Assembly: GCA_023386265.1 (NCBI GenBank)
Contig: JAEWKA010000008.1
Coordinates: 186,001-250,000, forward strand
Direction: 5' to 3'
From: Bacillota bacterium
GTDB taxonomy: Bacteria > Bacillota > Clostridia > Oscillospirales > Oscillospiraceae
Length of the DNA stretch: 64,000 bases
The position numbers were made by a program, and so were the translations under genes. The notes beneath the pieces are model-generated. The model was not told the origin of the DNA. It saw nothing but the letters and a program-made list of their open reading frames with translations, and made no database searches. Positions within the stretch are counted from its first letter, which is position 1; each line of letters opens with the position of its first letter. Positions 15,294-25,900 of the stretch are shown here, one piece after another.

Positions 15294-18116
15294 CTACTTT
15301 ATCGACAGCATACATCCGCAGGGCTCATCTGTGTTCGTAAAATTCGTACAGCCATAGAAATAGTCGCCGGTTTTAGGATTCTTCTTTACAATCATATATC
15401 CATCTGAGCATTTCGGACATTTGAATATATCGTGAGGATGTACCCTGTCATTGGTCATAAAATCACAGACTTCAGCGTCATTAGTGCAGATGTATAAAGA
15501 TAATCCATAGTTTTTGTTAAACTCATACTTGAGCGGAAAATTGCATACCGGGCATCGAAGACTGAACAAATCAACAGTTTCCATATTCATGTCTTCTGGA
15601 TGTGGAATACTAAAGTCCTTAATAAGCTCCACTAGAAAGCGTGATGGCCTATTTTTCGGGGAGGCAATGTACACGCGATTCTTTGTGCGGGTTAAAGCAA
15701 CGTAAAACAGACGCCTTTCTTCCGCGAATGGCATGCTGGTATCCTCATAAGTAACCAGTTTCATAATAGGGTCATCCTCGAGCTGACACGGGAAACCAAA
15801 TTTGCCCTCAAACATATTAATAAGGATTACGTTATCATAGCCAAGCCCCTTCGCGCCATGAGCCGTCATGAATGTAATGTTTGCATTCGGGTACTTGATG
15901 CATCTGACCTTATTACCTGGCAGTTCGGAAAAACGATTTGTGCTATTGAGTTTGTATAGATCGTAGTTGTAGCGTCCTATCAGCAATATGGACGCTTTTG
16001 CTCCGTACTCTTCCAGCAAAAGACCGATTGTATCTTCTACAACTGTAGCTAAAGCCGATGTTGGTTTAAAGCTGTCATCGAAAGGCGCGAGAATGACAGG
16101 ATTCGGCAATCTTTTGGGAGAAATGAGCTGCTTTTTTATTTGAGATGAATTCTTCTGAACAAACCCCCCGGCAATATCAATTAACTCTTGCGAGTTTCTG
16201 TACGTATGCGTAATTTTCAATTCCGTGCCAGTTCCCATTAATTCCAGAAACTTCGTAAATAGGCTAATGTCAGAACCAGCGAACGCATAAATTGACTGCC
16301 AGTCATCTCCGACCGCTACTACCTTGGCTTTTGTAATTTCCGAAAGTCTCTTTGTCAGATTGAAACGCTGTCGGGCTATATCCTGAAATTCATCAATAAT
16401 AATATACTTGTAGGGTAATTCAATCCCCTGACTTTCGATTTCCTGCAGATAAAAATTAGCGTCGTTTATCATATCTGCAAAATCAATCTGATTTCTAGAT
16501 TTGAGAGTTGTTTGATAATAATCATATACCTGCTCAGCTATGTCCAGAAACAGCAGCGTCCGAGGATTATCCGTTTTTTTGCGCAGAACAGCAAACCCGC
16601 CATCTGTATAGCCGGTTGTTTTGTACTGTTCAATAAAGGTCATCAAAAACTGTATAAGCTTGAAAACATATTTATCCTTGCCCGTTTCGACAAGTTTTTT
16701 ATATACTTCGTCCAGGTCCAGAGGCTTCCGGACAAACCCCGCCTCAAGCAGCGTTTCCTCCAAATGTTTCAGCAGAGAGCGCCTGTCCGTATAAACAGAC
16801 CATGTTTCCAGTAAGGTCGTTCCGTGTTCTTTATGGATTCGGCGTTTATCACGGATATTCCTTTTATATCTTTCCATCTGCTCCTGCGTAAAAAGCGAGT
16901 TGTACCCGCTCTCGCTTAATCCGTAGTGCTCAAGATAGGCCTTGTGTTCACCCTGTGTAATACAAAAATCCGGCGTGTATTTTTTACCCGCGCCTTTAAT
17001 TTCATATGGGTAGACTTTTTCATACTCATAATGGATACCGTTGAGGTACAGAAAATTCGCAATCTGCACTTCCTGAATGGAGCGCAGATATTCACCCGTC
17101 AGCGTTTTCTGCTGTCGGCTGCGCTGGCTCTCGACTTTGGTAATGTACTCGCCCAAACTGCTTTTTAAAGTCTCATAGTCCTGCGCGGCTTTAAACAGAT
17201 GATACTGGTTCAGATTATCAAACTTGAAAACGTCCTCTGACAAATCGAAATAATAGCCCATAAACAGCACAAGGTTCCGCATCAGAGGCTTGTTTTCAAA
17301 CACTGATTTTTCCAGCATCTCGAAAATAATTTTGTATGACGAATAATTTACTTCGGGAGGGACATCACTGAAGCGCTTCACTATTTCAAACGCGAAGGAA
17401 TGGAAAGTACAGATTTTAGCCGGAATTTTCAAGCCGCCGTTTATTCTCTCTTTAAGCTCCCCGATAGCCTTGTTCGTATATGAGATAACGATGATGTCCT
17501 CAGGTCTCACCCTCTGCTTGTCGACTAGGTACTTCACTTTGGCGGCCATTGTTGTGGTTTTTCCCGCACCCGCTCCGGCAACCAGCAGGCAGTAATCATC
17601 GTCGGTCACGACGGCGCGCCGCTGCTCGTCATCAAGCATGATGTTTGAATCAATATCATTGAGGATACCGTCAAAGAAGACCTTTTCTTCCGTGAGCGTG
17701 CGGTCGACATATTGAACATTATGAACGGCAATGTCTCCGTCCAAGGTTGAAAAGCGCCGTATAAAGCTGTTTGCCTGTTGAATATCAATTTTAAACTCAG
17801 CCGCGTTTGTCTTCACATACTGAAATACAAGCTCGTTCCCCAGCATTTTATAGCTATCGCCATAAGTGCAAAGAAGCCGTTCTTTTTCGCGTGAGGATAT
17901 ATAGTGGCTACACCCGAAATACTCCGAATAGTCCCTGTCAAATGATATAAGAAGATTCTGGAGATTCTGGTAATCTACATCAATCGTTTCTCCCTTAAGC
18001 TCCTTGCTTTCGGCCCCTATGTTTGCAAAATACTTTGATGGCAGCCCGCAGTGAGGGCAAAATTCCGCCTTGTCGGATACCTGTTTGTTGCATTCGGGAC
18101 ATGAGATTAACGGCAT
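15294..18116 (-). CDS. UvrD/Rep-like SF1A helicase with embedded nuclease-like domain and zinc ribbons
   Basis: 940 residues. Order of parts: an N-terminal zinc ribbon (CPECNKQVSDKAEFCPHCG); helicase motif I VAGAGAGKTTT (about 179-189) and Ia; an insertion at about 345-445 with a PD-(D/E)XK look (E in IQEVQIANFL, KKYTPDFCI, YLEHYG, TTLLETWS); Walker B YIIIDEFQDI; motif III VGDDWQSIYAFAGSD; motif IV THTYRNSQEL; motif V FMTAHGAKGLGYDNV; motif VI FYVALTRTKNRVYIAS; and a C-terminal topoisomerase-type zinc-finger pair (CPVC...CTND and CPKC...CTNF). It should unwind and probably cut DNA. ATG at 18116 with GGTGA upstream. It is the second gene of a five-gene minus-strand cluster. Confidence 0.9.
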   Translation of the reverse strand: MPLISCPECNKQVSDKAEFCPHCGLPSKYFANIGAESKELKGETIDVDYQNLQNLLISFDRDYSEYFGCSHYISSREKERLLCTYGDSYKMLGNELVFQYVKTNAAEFKIDIQQANSFIRRFSTLDGDIAVHNVQYVDRTLTEEKVFFDGILNDIDSNIMLDDEQRRAVVTDDDYCLLVAGAGAGKTTTMAAKVKYLVDKQRVRPEDIIVISYTNKAIGELKERINGGLKIPAKICTFHSFAFEIVKRFSDVPPEVNYSSYKIIFEMLEKSVFENKPLMRNLVLFMGYYFDLSEDVFKFDNLNQYHLFKAAQDYETLKSSLGEYITKVESQRSRQQKTLTGEYLRSIQEVQIANFLYLNGIHYEYEKVYPYEIKGAGKKYTPDFCITQGEHKAYLEHYGLSESGYNSLFTQEQMERYKRNIRDKRRIHKEHGTTLLETWSVYTDRRSLLKHLEETLLEAGFVRKPLDLDEVYKKLVETGKDKYVFKLIQFLMTFIEQYKTTGYTDGGFAVLRKKTDNPRTLLFLDIAEQVYDYYQTTLKSRNQIDFADMINDANFYLQEIESQGIELPYKYIIIDEFQDIARQRFNLTKRLSEITKAKVVAVGDDWQSIYAFAGSDISLFTKFLELMGTGTELKITHTYRNSQELIDIAGGFVQKNSSQIKKQLISPKRLPNPVILAPFDDSFKPTSALATVVEDTIGLLLEEYGAKASILLIGRYNYDLYKLNSTNRFSELPGNKVRCIKYPNANITFMTAHGAKGLGYDNVILINMFEGKFGFPCQLEDDPIMKLVTYEDTSMPFAEERRLFYVALTRTKNRVYIASPKNRPSRFLVELIKDFSIPHPEDMNMETVDLFSLRCPVCNFPLKYEFNKNYGLSLYICTNDAEVCDFMTNDRVHPHDIFKCPKCSDGYMIVKKNPKTGDYFYGCTNFTNTDEPCGCMLSIK

Positions 18117-18201
18117 ACTATCACCCAGATTTCTAAATTATCTTTTAAAACGACAGGTTATTCATTCACTATGCTAAAAGATCCATCCTGCGAGGCCACT
18201 G

Positions 18202-21200
18202 TTACAGTGACTCCACCAACACTCGAATTTTTTGGATCTCAACCTTTGGATTTTTCCACCAGTTTGTACTCCAGATTCTATGAATACGCCAGCCCCTTGA
18301 CTCTAAATACTTTTGTCGATGATAATCACGTTCACGCGCAGATTTTGAGCTGTGATATAGTCTTCCATCACACTCAATACCGAGGATATACTTTCCATCG
18401 CGTTTTATGGCAAGATCAATACTATACCCACCGATTCCAACCTGTGTTTCGACATTATAGCCTTGTTCAACAAGAGCATCGTATACTTGGACTTCAAATT
18501 CGCTATCAAATGATATTATTCTTCCATTGTTTTCAGAATCGCCAAACGATAGCAGTATCTGTTTTGCGGACTCATTGTCTCCGCTGCTTATCGCATTTGC
18601 ATATTGAAGATATTTCTTCAATATCCTGGGGCCATCATTTTTTGCGTCCTCAACCTGCAATTCATCTGGTTCGAAGGATGTGACTATATAGACCTTTTTC
18701 TTAGCCCTGCTGATTGCGACGTTCAGCCGATTTTCGCCGCCTTTTTGGTTTAACCATCCATAGTTCCGTACCAACCGGCCATTCTCGTTTTTCGCATAGC
18801 CGATTGAGAACATGATGACATCGCGCTCATCGCCCTGGACACTCTCAATATTTTTTATAAATAGGCCTATGTCTTCACCATTCTCCTTTCGCTCAATTTC
18901 AGCTTTAACTGCGGTTGCGAATGCCGAATCTTTAAGGCATTCCTCGTCGATAAGATCGTCAATCAGATCGCGCTGCGAGCTGTTAAATGTGATTATGCCT
19001 ATTGTTTCAGGGCCTTTCCTGGTCTCAAAAAACTGTTTTAGTAACTTAACAATTTCGCGGGCTTCCTGTATATTCGAACGATTTACCCACAAAGCGTCCT
19101 GTACCTTTATAAACTCAATGGGTGGTATATCAGGCTTTTTAACGTTTGGGGATACATATAGACGCCCTTTATAAAAAGCATAATTTGAGAAGGCGATAAG
19201 CTCTTCGTACTGGGACCTGTAATGAAAATTCAGCAATACGTCTTTGTATTTGAAGCGCGCAAGATCGAGCAAGCTCTCCTCCTCAAGTGCAGCTGATATC
19301 TCTACATCTTCCTCAAGATAATCCTCATCAAGCTCAACTCGTCCTGAACCAAGGTTCGAAGGTCTAAGTTGCTTGTGATCACCGGCTATAACAACTTTTT
19401 TGGCACGTACAATAGAGGGAATACCCTTTTCGACATACATCTGCGATGCCTCATCAAAAATGACGAGATCGAATAGTCCAACTTGAAGCGGTATGATTTC
19501 AGACACTACTTCCGGCGTGAGCAACCATATTTTTATTCCTTTGAAAAGCTCAAAATCGAATTTCTTTATAAATCTATTGACGCTCCATCTGCGCTTATTT
19601 TCCACGATACGAGATATTTCTCCACATCGCTTCGATGTGGTTATATTGCCCATACTCTCAGCAAGCATCTGTTCAAGCAACTTTCGTGTAAGTTCTCGTT
19701 TTTGGGAAATTGCTACGCTTAAAGACATAATAATACTTTCAAAAGATGCAAGGTTCTGAAATAGCTCACGGTTATTAACCTCGAACTGCTGTATATGCTC
19801 AAATACTATTTGATTGAAAACCTCGTCGTTACACTGAGATAACGCAGCACAACGGAGCTTTTTTAACTCGTGTATGGATGAAAAATATGACCGTTCATTA
19901 TCAGATAGGCGATAATACAAAGGCTTTCTCTCGGCATATCCTACGTAGAGTTTCAAGCTGTCACGTACAGCTTCAGCATTATGAATCATGTGATTAACCG
20001 CTTCATTGCTTACAATATTAAAGTACTCTCCAATAACCGTTTTGGTGGCTTTAATTACTTTACCTTTAGTAAACAGACGAATAAACCAGTTTTTCGAACT
20101 CCAATTGGCTATACTGCTTATCAGAGAGTCGAGCTTTTCACTAAACAGGATGACTTCATATTCACTGAGATTTTCTTTAATGCCATTTAACCAGGGGGCA
20201 GATTTGACATATTCGTAATAAATATCAAGGTTATCAGATAGATCACTTTTTTTAAAGACACTATGAATTGTTTCAATCTCAGGATATGTTGCTGATAATA
20301 AAGCATTTGGGATTACGGAACGTGCTACCCTATATTTTTCAAGCGATGAGGCATCAGTCAAATCGATACGGTTATTCATCAGGTACAGTTTGTAAGGCTC
20401 TATCCCAAAATCACCAACGGCGTATAGCTCCCGGGCGATTTGCTCCAGTCGCAATACATTATCATCGATTGCACGGGAAACCGGCTGCAGATCAATTGAT
20501 GGCATTTGCATTCCACCAAGTTTAAGCATTTGTTCCAACTGCCGATAGAATAGGTCTTTGTTACCGACGTCATCTATCATCAGAGCATATCTAGATAAAT
20601 CTCCAAGCCGAGAATAGACAACATCCAGCGCTGTTTTCTTTTCGGATACCATTAGAACAGTTTTCCCTTGGCTTACAAATTCGGATATGAGACTGGTTAT
20701 TGTTTGAGATTTTCCAGTTCCGGGAGGTCCTTGCACAACTAATTCATCAAGTTTTTCCGTTGCGGCAAGAACGGTTTCTTGAGCACTGTTCAACTCGTTG
20801 ATATATATAATTTGCTGTTCAGATATCACTAATGGCTTATCAGCAATACGAATTTCTTCTTCACCCGCATAACTGTCGGAATAGTAATCAATATCCTCGG
20901 AAGCTATAAGGAGATCATTTACAAGAGTGTTAATTTCGTTGCAACCAAGAATATCATTAAAATCCTTTTGTATAGAGCTTGAATACGTGGGGAACTTACC
21001 AAGAACGATGTTTCTATACAAATGTAATTCGCCGGACGGATAGTCCGGAAATTCATTAGCGCAGTATTCTGTGAAATGGCACAGATCTTCGCCATCATCA
21101 GTAATTTCTATTGCATTATCTTTATAAAAGGCGATTACTTGTTGAATAAATGTATCAGGTGAAGTCTCGTCAATAACTGCATTTGGTAATGAACAATTTA

Positions 21201-21936
21201 TATTTTTGAATTTCTGGTTTGCGAGAATAAGCGTATTGTTAAATATCGCATCTCTCGTGTCATCCAGCCGAATCTTAATATACTTTGCATCTCGTTCAAC
21301 GGTGACAGGAAATAGTGCAAGAGGAGCTTTTACATCGAAATCTTCGCCAGCTAAATGTCCCTGCGCAAACGGATACCCGATAAAAAGGTCATATTGTCCC
21401 TTGTCTCTCATGTCTTTATTTACTTCTCGGAGAAGCTGAACGATTTTTCGATATTTGTTTTGACCCCGGTTTTGTTCCGGTTCGATCACGTCACAGATAA
21501 CAATCTCCCCTGCTTTATCAAATAAAAGACGATTAATATTATATCTGACAGGCGTATCATAGAGGTCAAACGCAAACTTGTTAGCTATCCTTGGCATATA
21601 GAGCAGACGATTTCGACGATTGATACTCACAAGCTTCTTTTCAAGGTCCTTAAGGATGTTCGCTGTTGTACTGCTCATTTGAAGCCCTTTTGCAGTAGGA
21701 ACCGAGTATTTACTGACAACATTTACAAACAAGTCTCCGTATTGTTCTATGAAAGCTTTTCCTAAACCTGATATAGCCGAAAGATCGCTGATCTTTTGTG
21801 GCATCAAGCGGACTATTTCATATAGGGCGTCATCAGTGCAAACTACAGGAGCACGCCCATTCTGCAAGTGTCCTTGCTCTTTAAGCTGCTGGCGTAATAT
21901 GTTCAATTCGCGAAAAAGCTGTTGGTTTATTTCCAT
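18202..21936 (-). CDS. SF1 helicase with N-terminal HRDC-like and C-terminal DUF559/Vsr-like nuclease domains
   Basis: 1244 residues from the ATG at 21936 (AGGAG ten bases upstream; an in-frame start at 21993 lacks a site). Domains: HRDC-like helices (about 30-80, including IVRLMPQKISDLSAISGLG); a long middle region; P-loop LVVQGPPGTGKSQTITSL (about 425); Walker B LVIFDEASQMYVEKGIPS; motif III VIAGDHKQLRPSN; motif IV FHYRSQYEELIAFSN; motif V-like SVQGDERDVIMFSIGYA; motif VI RLNVAISRAKKKVYIVTS; and a terminal ~100-residue DUF559/Vsr-like domain with FDSEFEVQVYDALV, YSIDLAI and LGIECDGRLYH. The catalytic triad E/D/ExD appears intact. Helicase-nucleases of this kind occur in reported anti-phage systems. 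It is the first gene of the cluster that continues to the DprA-like gene. Confidence 0.9.
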   Translation of the reverse strand: MEINQQLFRELNILRQQLKEQGHLQNGRAPVVCTDDALYEIVRLMPQKISDLSAISGLGKAFIEQYGDLFVNVVSKYSVPTAKGLQMSSTTANILKDLEKKLVSINRRNRLLYMPRIANKFAFDLYDTPVRYNINRLLFDKAGEIVICDVIEPEQNRGQNKYRKIVQLLREVNKDMRDKGQYDLFIGYPFAQGHLAGEDFDVKAPLALFPVTVERDAKYIKIRLDDTRDAIFNNTLILANQKFKNINCSLPNAVIDETSPDTFIQQVIAFYKDNAIEITDDGEDLCHFTEYCANEFPDYPSGELHLYRNIVLGKFPTYSSSIQKDFNDILGCNEINTLVNDLLIASEDIDYYSDSYAGEEEIRIADKPLVISEQQIIYINELNSAQETVLAATEKLDELVVQGPPGTGKSQTITSLISEFVSQGKTVLMVSEKKTALDVVYSRLGDLSRYALMIDDVGNKDLFYRQLEQMLKLGGMQMPSIDLQPVSRAIDDNVLRLEQIARELYAVGDFGIEPYKLYLMNNRIDLTDASSLEKYRVARSVIPNALLSATYPEIETIHSVFKKSDLSDNLDIYYEYVKSAPWLNGIKENLSEYEVILFSEKLDSLISSIANWSSKNWFIRLFTKGKVIKATKTVIGEYFNIVSNEAVNHMIHNAEAVRDSLKLYVGYAERKPLYYRLSDNERSYFSSIHELKKLRCAALSQCNDEVFNQIVFEHIQQFEVNNRELFQNLASFESIIMSLSVAISQKRELTRKLLEQMLAESMGNITTSKRCGEISRIVENKRRWSVNRFIKKFDFELFKGIKIWLLTPEVVSEIIPLQVGLFDLVIFDEASQMYVEKGIPSIVRAKKVVIAGDHKQLRPSNLGSGRVELDEDYLEEDVEISAALEEESLLDLARFKYKDVLLNFHYRSQYEELIAFSNYAFYKGRLYVSPNVKKPDIPPIEFIKVQDALWVNRSNIQEAREIVKLLKQFFETRKGPETIGIITFNSSQRDLIDDLIDEECLKDSAFATAVKAEIERKENGEDIGLFIKNIESVQGDERDVIMFSIGYAKNENGRLVRNYGWLNQKGGENRLNVAISRAKKKVYIVTSFEPDELQVEDAKNDGPRILKKYLQYANAISSGDNESAKQILLSFGDSENNGRIISFDSEFEVQVYDALVEQGYNVETQVGIGGYSIDLAIKRDGKYILGIECDGRLYHSSKSARERDYHRQKYLESRGWRIHRIWSTNWWKNPKVEIQKIRVLVESL

Positions 21937-22136
21937 ACTCTTTTTTCTCCTGGTTTTGGCATGTGATCTTTCACCTATTATGTTTATCCACACATTCTCA
22001 ACCTTTGAGCTTCTTTCAAAGGTTTCTTGACATATAATTATTTTAGTAAAACGACTCTATTCAATTATTTATTAAATATTTTATCATATTTATATATAAT
22101 TTCCAATAATTTTCGTTTACCTGCTATACATATTGT

Positions 22137-22160
22137 TCAACCTTTTAGCGTTTTCTCTTG
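22137..22160. repeat. Left copy of a repeat flanking the 22.2-27.2 kb segment
   Basis: TCAACCTTTTAGCGTTTTCT occurs here, followed by CTTG. Near-identical copies are at 27219-27237 and 27239-27260. Both sites are followed 30-60 bp later by a hairpin ending in CAGTCTGTTTTTGT, so the relatedness extends beyond the short core. It could be an attachment-site-like or recombination boundary. Confidence 0.5.
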
Positions 22161-22177
22161 TCGCAATTCAATTTTAG

Positions 22178-22483
22178 TTAAAAAAGCAAACTGTTGAGCC
22201 GGTAATCTCCAACCCAACAGTCTGTTTTTGTTGCATGCTGAGCACAGGATGAGACAGCACGTTGCAATACTTCTGTACCTTGTTTTATGTGTTCAAGAAA
22301 ATAACGAGTAGAGTATTCGTTGAGCGTCCAGTGATATTCTTCACCGTTCATCATCGCAAGAAAATCCGAAATATAGGCTGAGCCCTAGTTCATCCCGGTA
22401 AGCCTGACAATCTCGTTTCGCCCCGCTATGCGGTTTCTCTTCAAGATCATTAATTTGTGTACCATAATGCGCAATTCATTCAT
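22178..22483 (-). pseudogene. Remnant resembling the ScoMcrA-type N-terminal head domain, with in-frame amber stop
   Basis: One minus-strand frame of 102 codons is open except for a TAG at 22385-22387. The translation before the stop has KRNRIAGRNEIVRLTGMN. After it come SAYISDFLAMMNGEEYH, STRYFLEHIKQGTEVLQR and AVSSCAQHATK. From memory this resembles the DNA-binding head domain found at the N-terminus of ScoMcrA-like and related HNH restriction enzymes, here without the nuclease part. It lies 17 bp after the stop of the 69-codon gene upstream. Confidence in the family is moderate; confidence that the frame is broken is high. Confidence 0.45.
22190..22229. terminator. Bidirectional terminator-like hairpin
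   Basis: Arms ACTGTTG (22190-22196) and CAACAGT (22215-22221) are followed on the plus side by GTTTTTG and on the minus side by GCTTTTTT. It separates the helicase-nuclease gene from the segment to its right and overlaps the end of the broken head-domain frame. Confidence 0.55.
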
Positions 22484-22500
22484 GTTGATAACTATTTTCC

Positions 22501-22710
22501 TTAACACTTTTTGGTATCAACATAATATCTATTATTATTCAATTTTATTAAAACACCGTGGGTTTCAAGTCGGGATACTAGTAGTCCTAATCCTTTGAAA
22601 ACACCAGCTTCCTCTAGTGTTACTGCTGTATCCGCAGTTACAGCACCGGCATTCAATAGTCTTTTTACTATTCGTTTTCTTCGGATAATCGCAACCGGCG
22701 GAACAAACAT
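22501..22710 (-). CDS. Small conserved-looking protein, 69 residues, unknown function
   Basis: Starts at the ATG at 22710 with a perfect AGGAGG nine bases upstream, which is why I accept it despite its size. The product is basic at the N-terminus (FVPPVAIIRRKRIVKRLL), followed by NAGAVTADTAVTLEEAGV and a C-terminus LETHGVLIKLNNNRYYVD. The alternation of short helices and a final beta-like hairpin (GVLIKLNNNRYYV) is reminiscent of a winged-helix fold. I recall similar small proteins in Clostridia but cannot name a family. It lies between the giant nuclease-like gene and the broken head-domain frame. Confidence 0.6.
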   Translation of the reverse strand: MFVPPVAIIRRKRIVKRLLNAGAVTADTAVTLEEAGVFKGLGLLVSRLETHGVLIKLNNNRYYVDTKKC

Positions 22711-22942
22711 AGCGGACAACCTCCTAAATATAATCTATCAGCGCCTATTATATAATAGTCATGTAGTATTTTGAATTTTATATGGATAATGCGCAGCTCA
22801 CACACTGACCTCCATTCATTACAGATTTTCAGAGTATATTTTCGGCAACAACTCCAAGCCAAAATATTAACAGTACGGTACAAATTTCATGCATGTCTAT
22901 ATGCTTGGGATAATGCGAAGTACTGACGCTAATATTGACTTA

Positions 22943-25900
22943 TCAAACTGATTTCACAACTTTTTCTGCCATTTCTGAATAAGTAATAATTGATTGGCCT
23001 TTTTTATGAAAAATATTGCTTATTATTTCTTCACTTACAAAAAAAGTATCTTTGATTGTCCATTTTCCCTCGCTAAGCCTATAATGTACTTTTATATCTT
23101 CAATGTGTTCAACTGCCCATGCGACCCGCCGTCTATGCTTTGAAACATAACATAATTCCTTTTCTTTGTCGACAAACATACGTTGATATTCTTGATCCAT
23201 TTCATATGGATTCTTCGCAAAGGAAAAATCTTTCACCTCTGCAATAACTATTTTTTTGAGTGTTGGTACAATATAGAGAACATCAATATCACCTAGTTCG
23301 TTTTTATCTTTTCCCAATATTTTAATCTTGTTAATTTTTGATACTTTTTTGTCTACGATCAGGCCATTAAATGAACTTAGTCTTTCTGCAACCATATCAT
23401 TAAATTCATTGCCTCTTTTGTCAGCAAGCTTACCTATGAGAGAAGATAATTTCATGTTTCTAGCTTTGTATTTCCCTTCAATAATCAAATCGATAGTATA
23501 TACCCACATGTGATATAGTTGCCTATTCCCCCATATAACATTGCTACCATGGTTTAATATTGGTCGTCGAGTGAATGAGAGTTCTCTATTAAATCGCCAT
23601 GGTAGAACATCTGTTTTAATATATGGAGATGTGGGCTTAAGAAAATCTTCACGTTCTGATAATGAAATCTGTTCCAATATGCTACTAATGATTGCTTCAT
23701 CCAAATCATTATCCATTGTCGAAATTTCCCTTATTAATACTTTTCTATCTTCGTTTTTAACATCTCCTGAAAATCTATCACCATATTCAATTATGTACAT
23801 AATACATCTGGTGAACTGATCAAATGTATATCCGTACTCATCAAAAAACGCATCGTCTACTTTTGACTGCAGATTAGGCATTATTCCATTTGGAAAAAAA
23901 CGATCAATATATGGATTAGATATGCTCTCTAGATTCCGCTTTCTTGCCGACAAATTGATACTTGTTAGAACATTAAACTCATCAATTTTCATTCCTATAC
24001 GTCCGGATTCCAAGAATTCAATCGGAGTTTTAAAAATATTAAATTTGAATAAATCATTTCTATATGCCCAATCAATTATCATCGAGCAAATAGTAAGCAT
24101 TTTTTCATACTGCATTTTTCCTAAAATTTGTTGCCCGTCTGATGGACATGCAGCAATATACTCAGCCAGGAATTTCAAAGCCAAAGAGGATTTATTTATT
24201 TCATTATAATCATTTTGAATTTTAGATTCTTTTTCGGGATAGCATGCAATATCATAGGCAAAACGTTTTTGTAAAAGCATCAAATTATAAATACTTATTT
24301 CCAGATCATTGCATACAAGCTCAAATAAACCTTCTGATTTTACTGCTGCAACCATTTTTTGAAGCTCAGAATATAAATATCCAACAACAGCATTTCCCAA
24401 TGAAACACGTTGTTCATCGGGAACCATTCCGTAAGACCAAGGCCCCTTTTCTAAGAAATAGTGCCCAATATCATCAAGTAGCAAATTTTCGTCTTCAGCG
24501 CGAATCCTTTGAAACCGGTCATATACTGGTTTTAAATAAGGAGCATTTGTATAATCAAGTGTGAAAAATTTTTTCTTTAATGGATTAATAAATACTTTAT
24601 CTAATTGTTTCCAGTCAACACTATTTTTTGATTTTTTCTGAAGCTGAGACAAGACACCTTTCATCATACTTTTCTCAATCTCATTAGTTTTAATATTAAG
24701 CAATCGATAAGTAGATGGATTCCATATCATATTGATACAAGAAGATTTATCTTCAAAAACTATTGATTCATCAAATGTTATCTCATCTTTTATATCCAAA
24801 CCGTAATCACTGATATTTCCAGTAAGACTTATGCAAAAGCTTCGTGTTTCATATTTAAATTCTAAATTTTCTATGATTTTTCTGCATTCGGCCAACCAAA
24901 ATGATATTGCATCTACTGTTGAAAAATAAATATTTAACTCATTCATATCGAATATTTCTGGTGAATAGATCCAGATAATCACATTTTTGAATTTTACGGC
25001 AAGCTCTGCTTTAGGATCGGAATTATTTACAGGTATATATATATTCCTTGTTTCATCATTAAGTATGACTTCTAATAGATGGCGACCATCATATGATTCT
25101 ATGAGTTGACGGTCTTCTTGTTTGATTGCTTTTAATATGTAGTCAAGTGAATCTCCAGGTGCAACAAACAAAGTCATTGTTTTGGGATTAAATTTATCGC
25201 TAATATAAAACGAATAATTGTTACTGGTATAAATCTCTATGCTGTTTAATTCACTTATTGGAATACTCATTTGTCTGTTTAGCGCATCCTTAGAAATGAT
25301 ATATCTTGGTAAAAATGCATCTACGTTTCTCTCGTTAATTGAAACACATAATAATTCATAAGGACTTAGTAAAATATGAGTATGCACTCCAACTTTATGG
25401 CCTGAGAATCCAATTCGTCGACCAAATGAGTTTAAAATAAATAGTCGATAAATATTTTTTGATGGTACTAAAGCTAACTTTTTAGTCATATAGTTAATTC
25501 GTTTGCTAATTATATTTGAAATATCTTTTGAGTATTGATGAAACATTGATTCTTGAGAGTATTCAAAACCATCATCACATATAAAATGTACAATTAACAA
25601 CTGATCATTTTCTACGTTTAATATGATCTCTTTATAATTGGAAGCACCAAATAATTCAATGCCTAAGTTTGCTTCGAGTATTTTTTTATGCCCAATTTGT
25701 GCCAATGATCTCCTACAATTACCCCATATTTCATTGTTATATGCATTAATCACCTCATCTTTAATTCCATAATTGTCGGCTAAGAGTACAAGTTGATGTA
25801 TTGAAAATGGAATCATTATAGAAGGGTTGAGAATAATGGTTCTGTTTTTATTTGTATGTAAAAAAGGATGATTAAAAAATATACATGTATCACTAATAGA

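Noticed and set aside
18171..18683. 170-codon plus-strand frame opposite the helicase-nuclease C-terminus
   Set aside because: Antisense to the DUF559-like domain, whose catalytic motifs are clear on the other strand.
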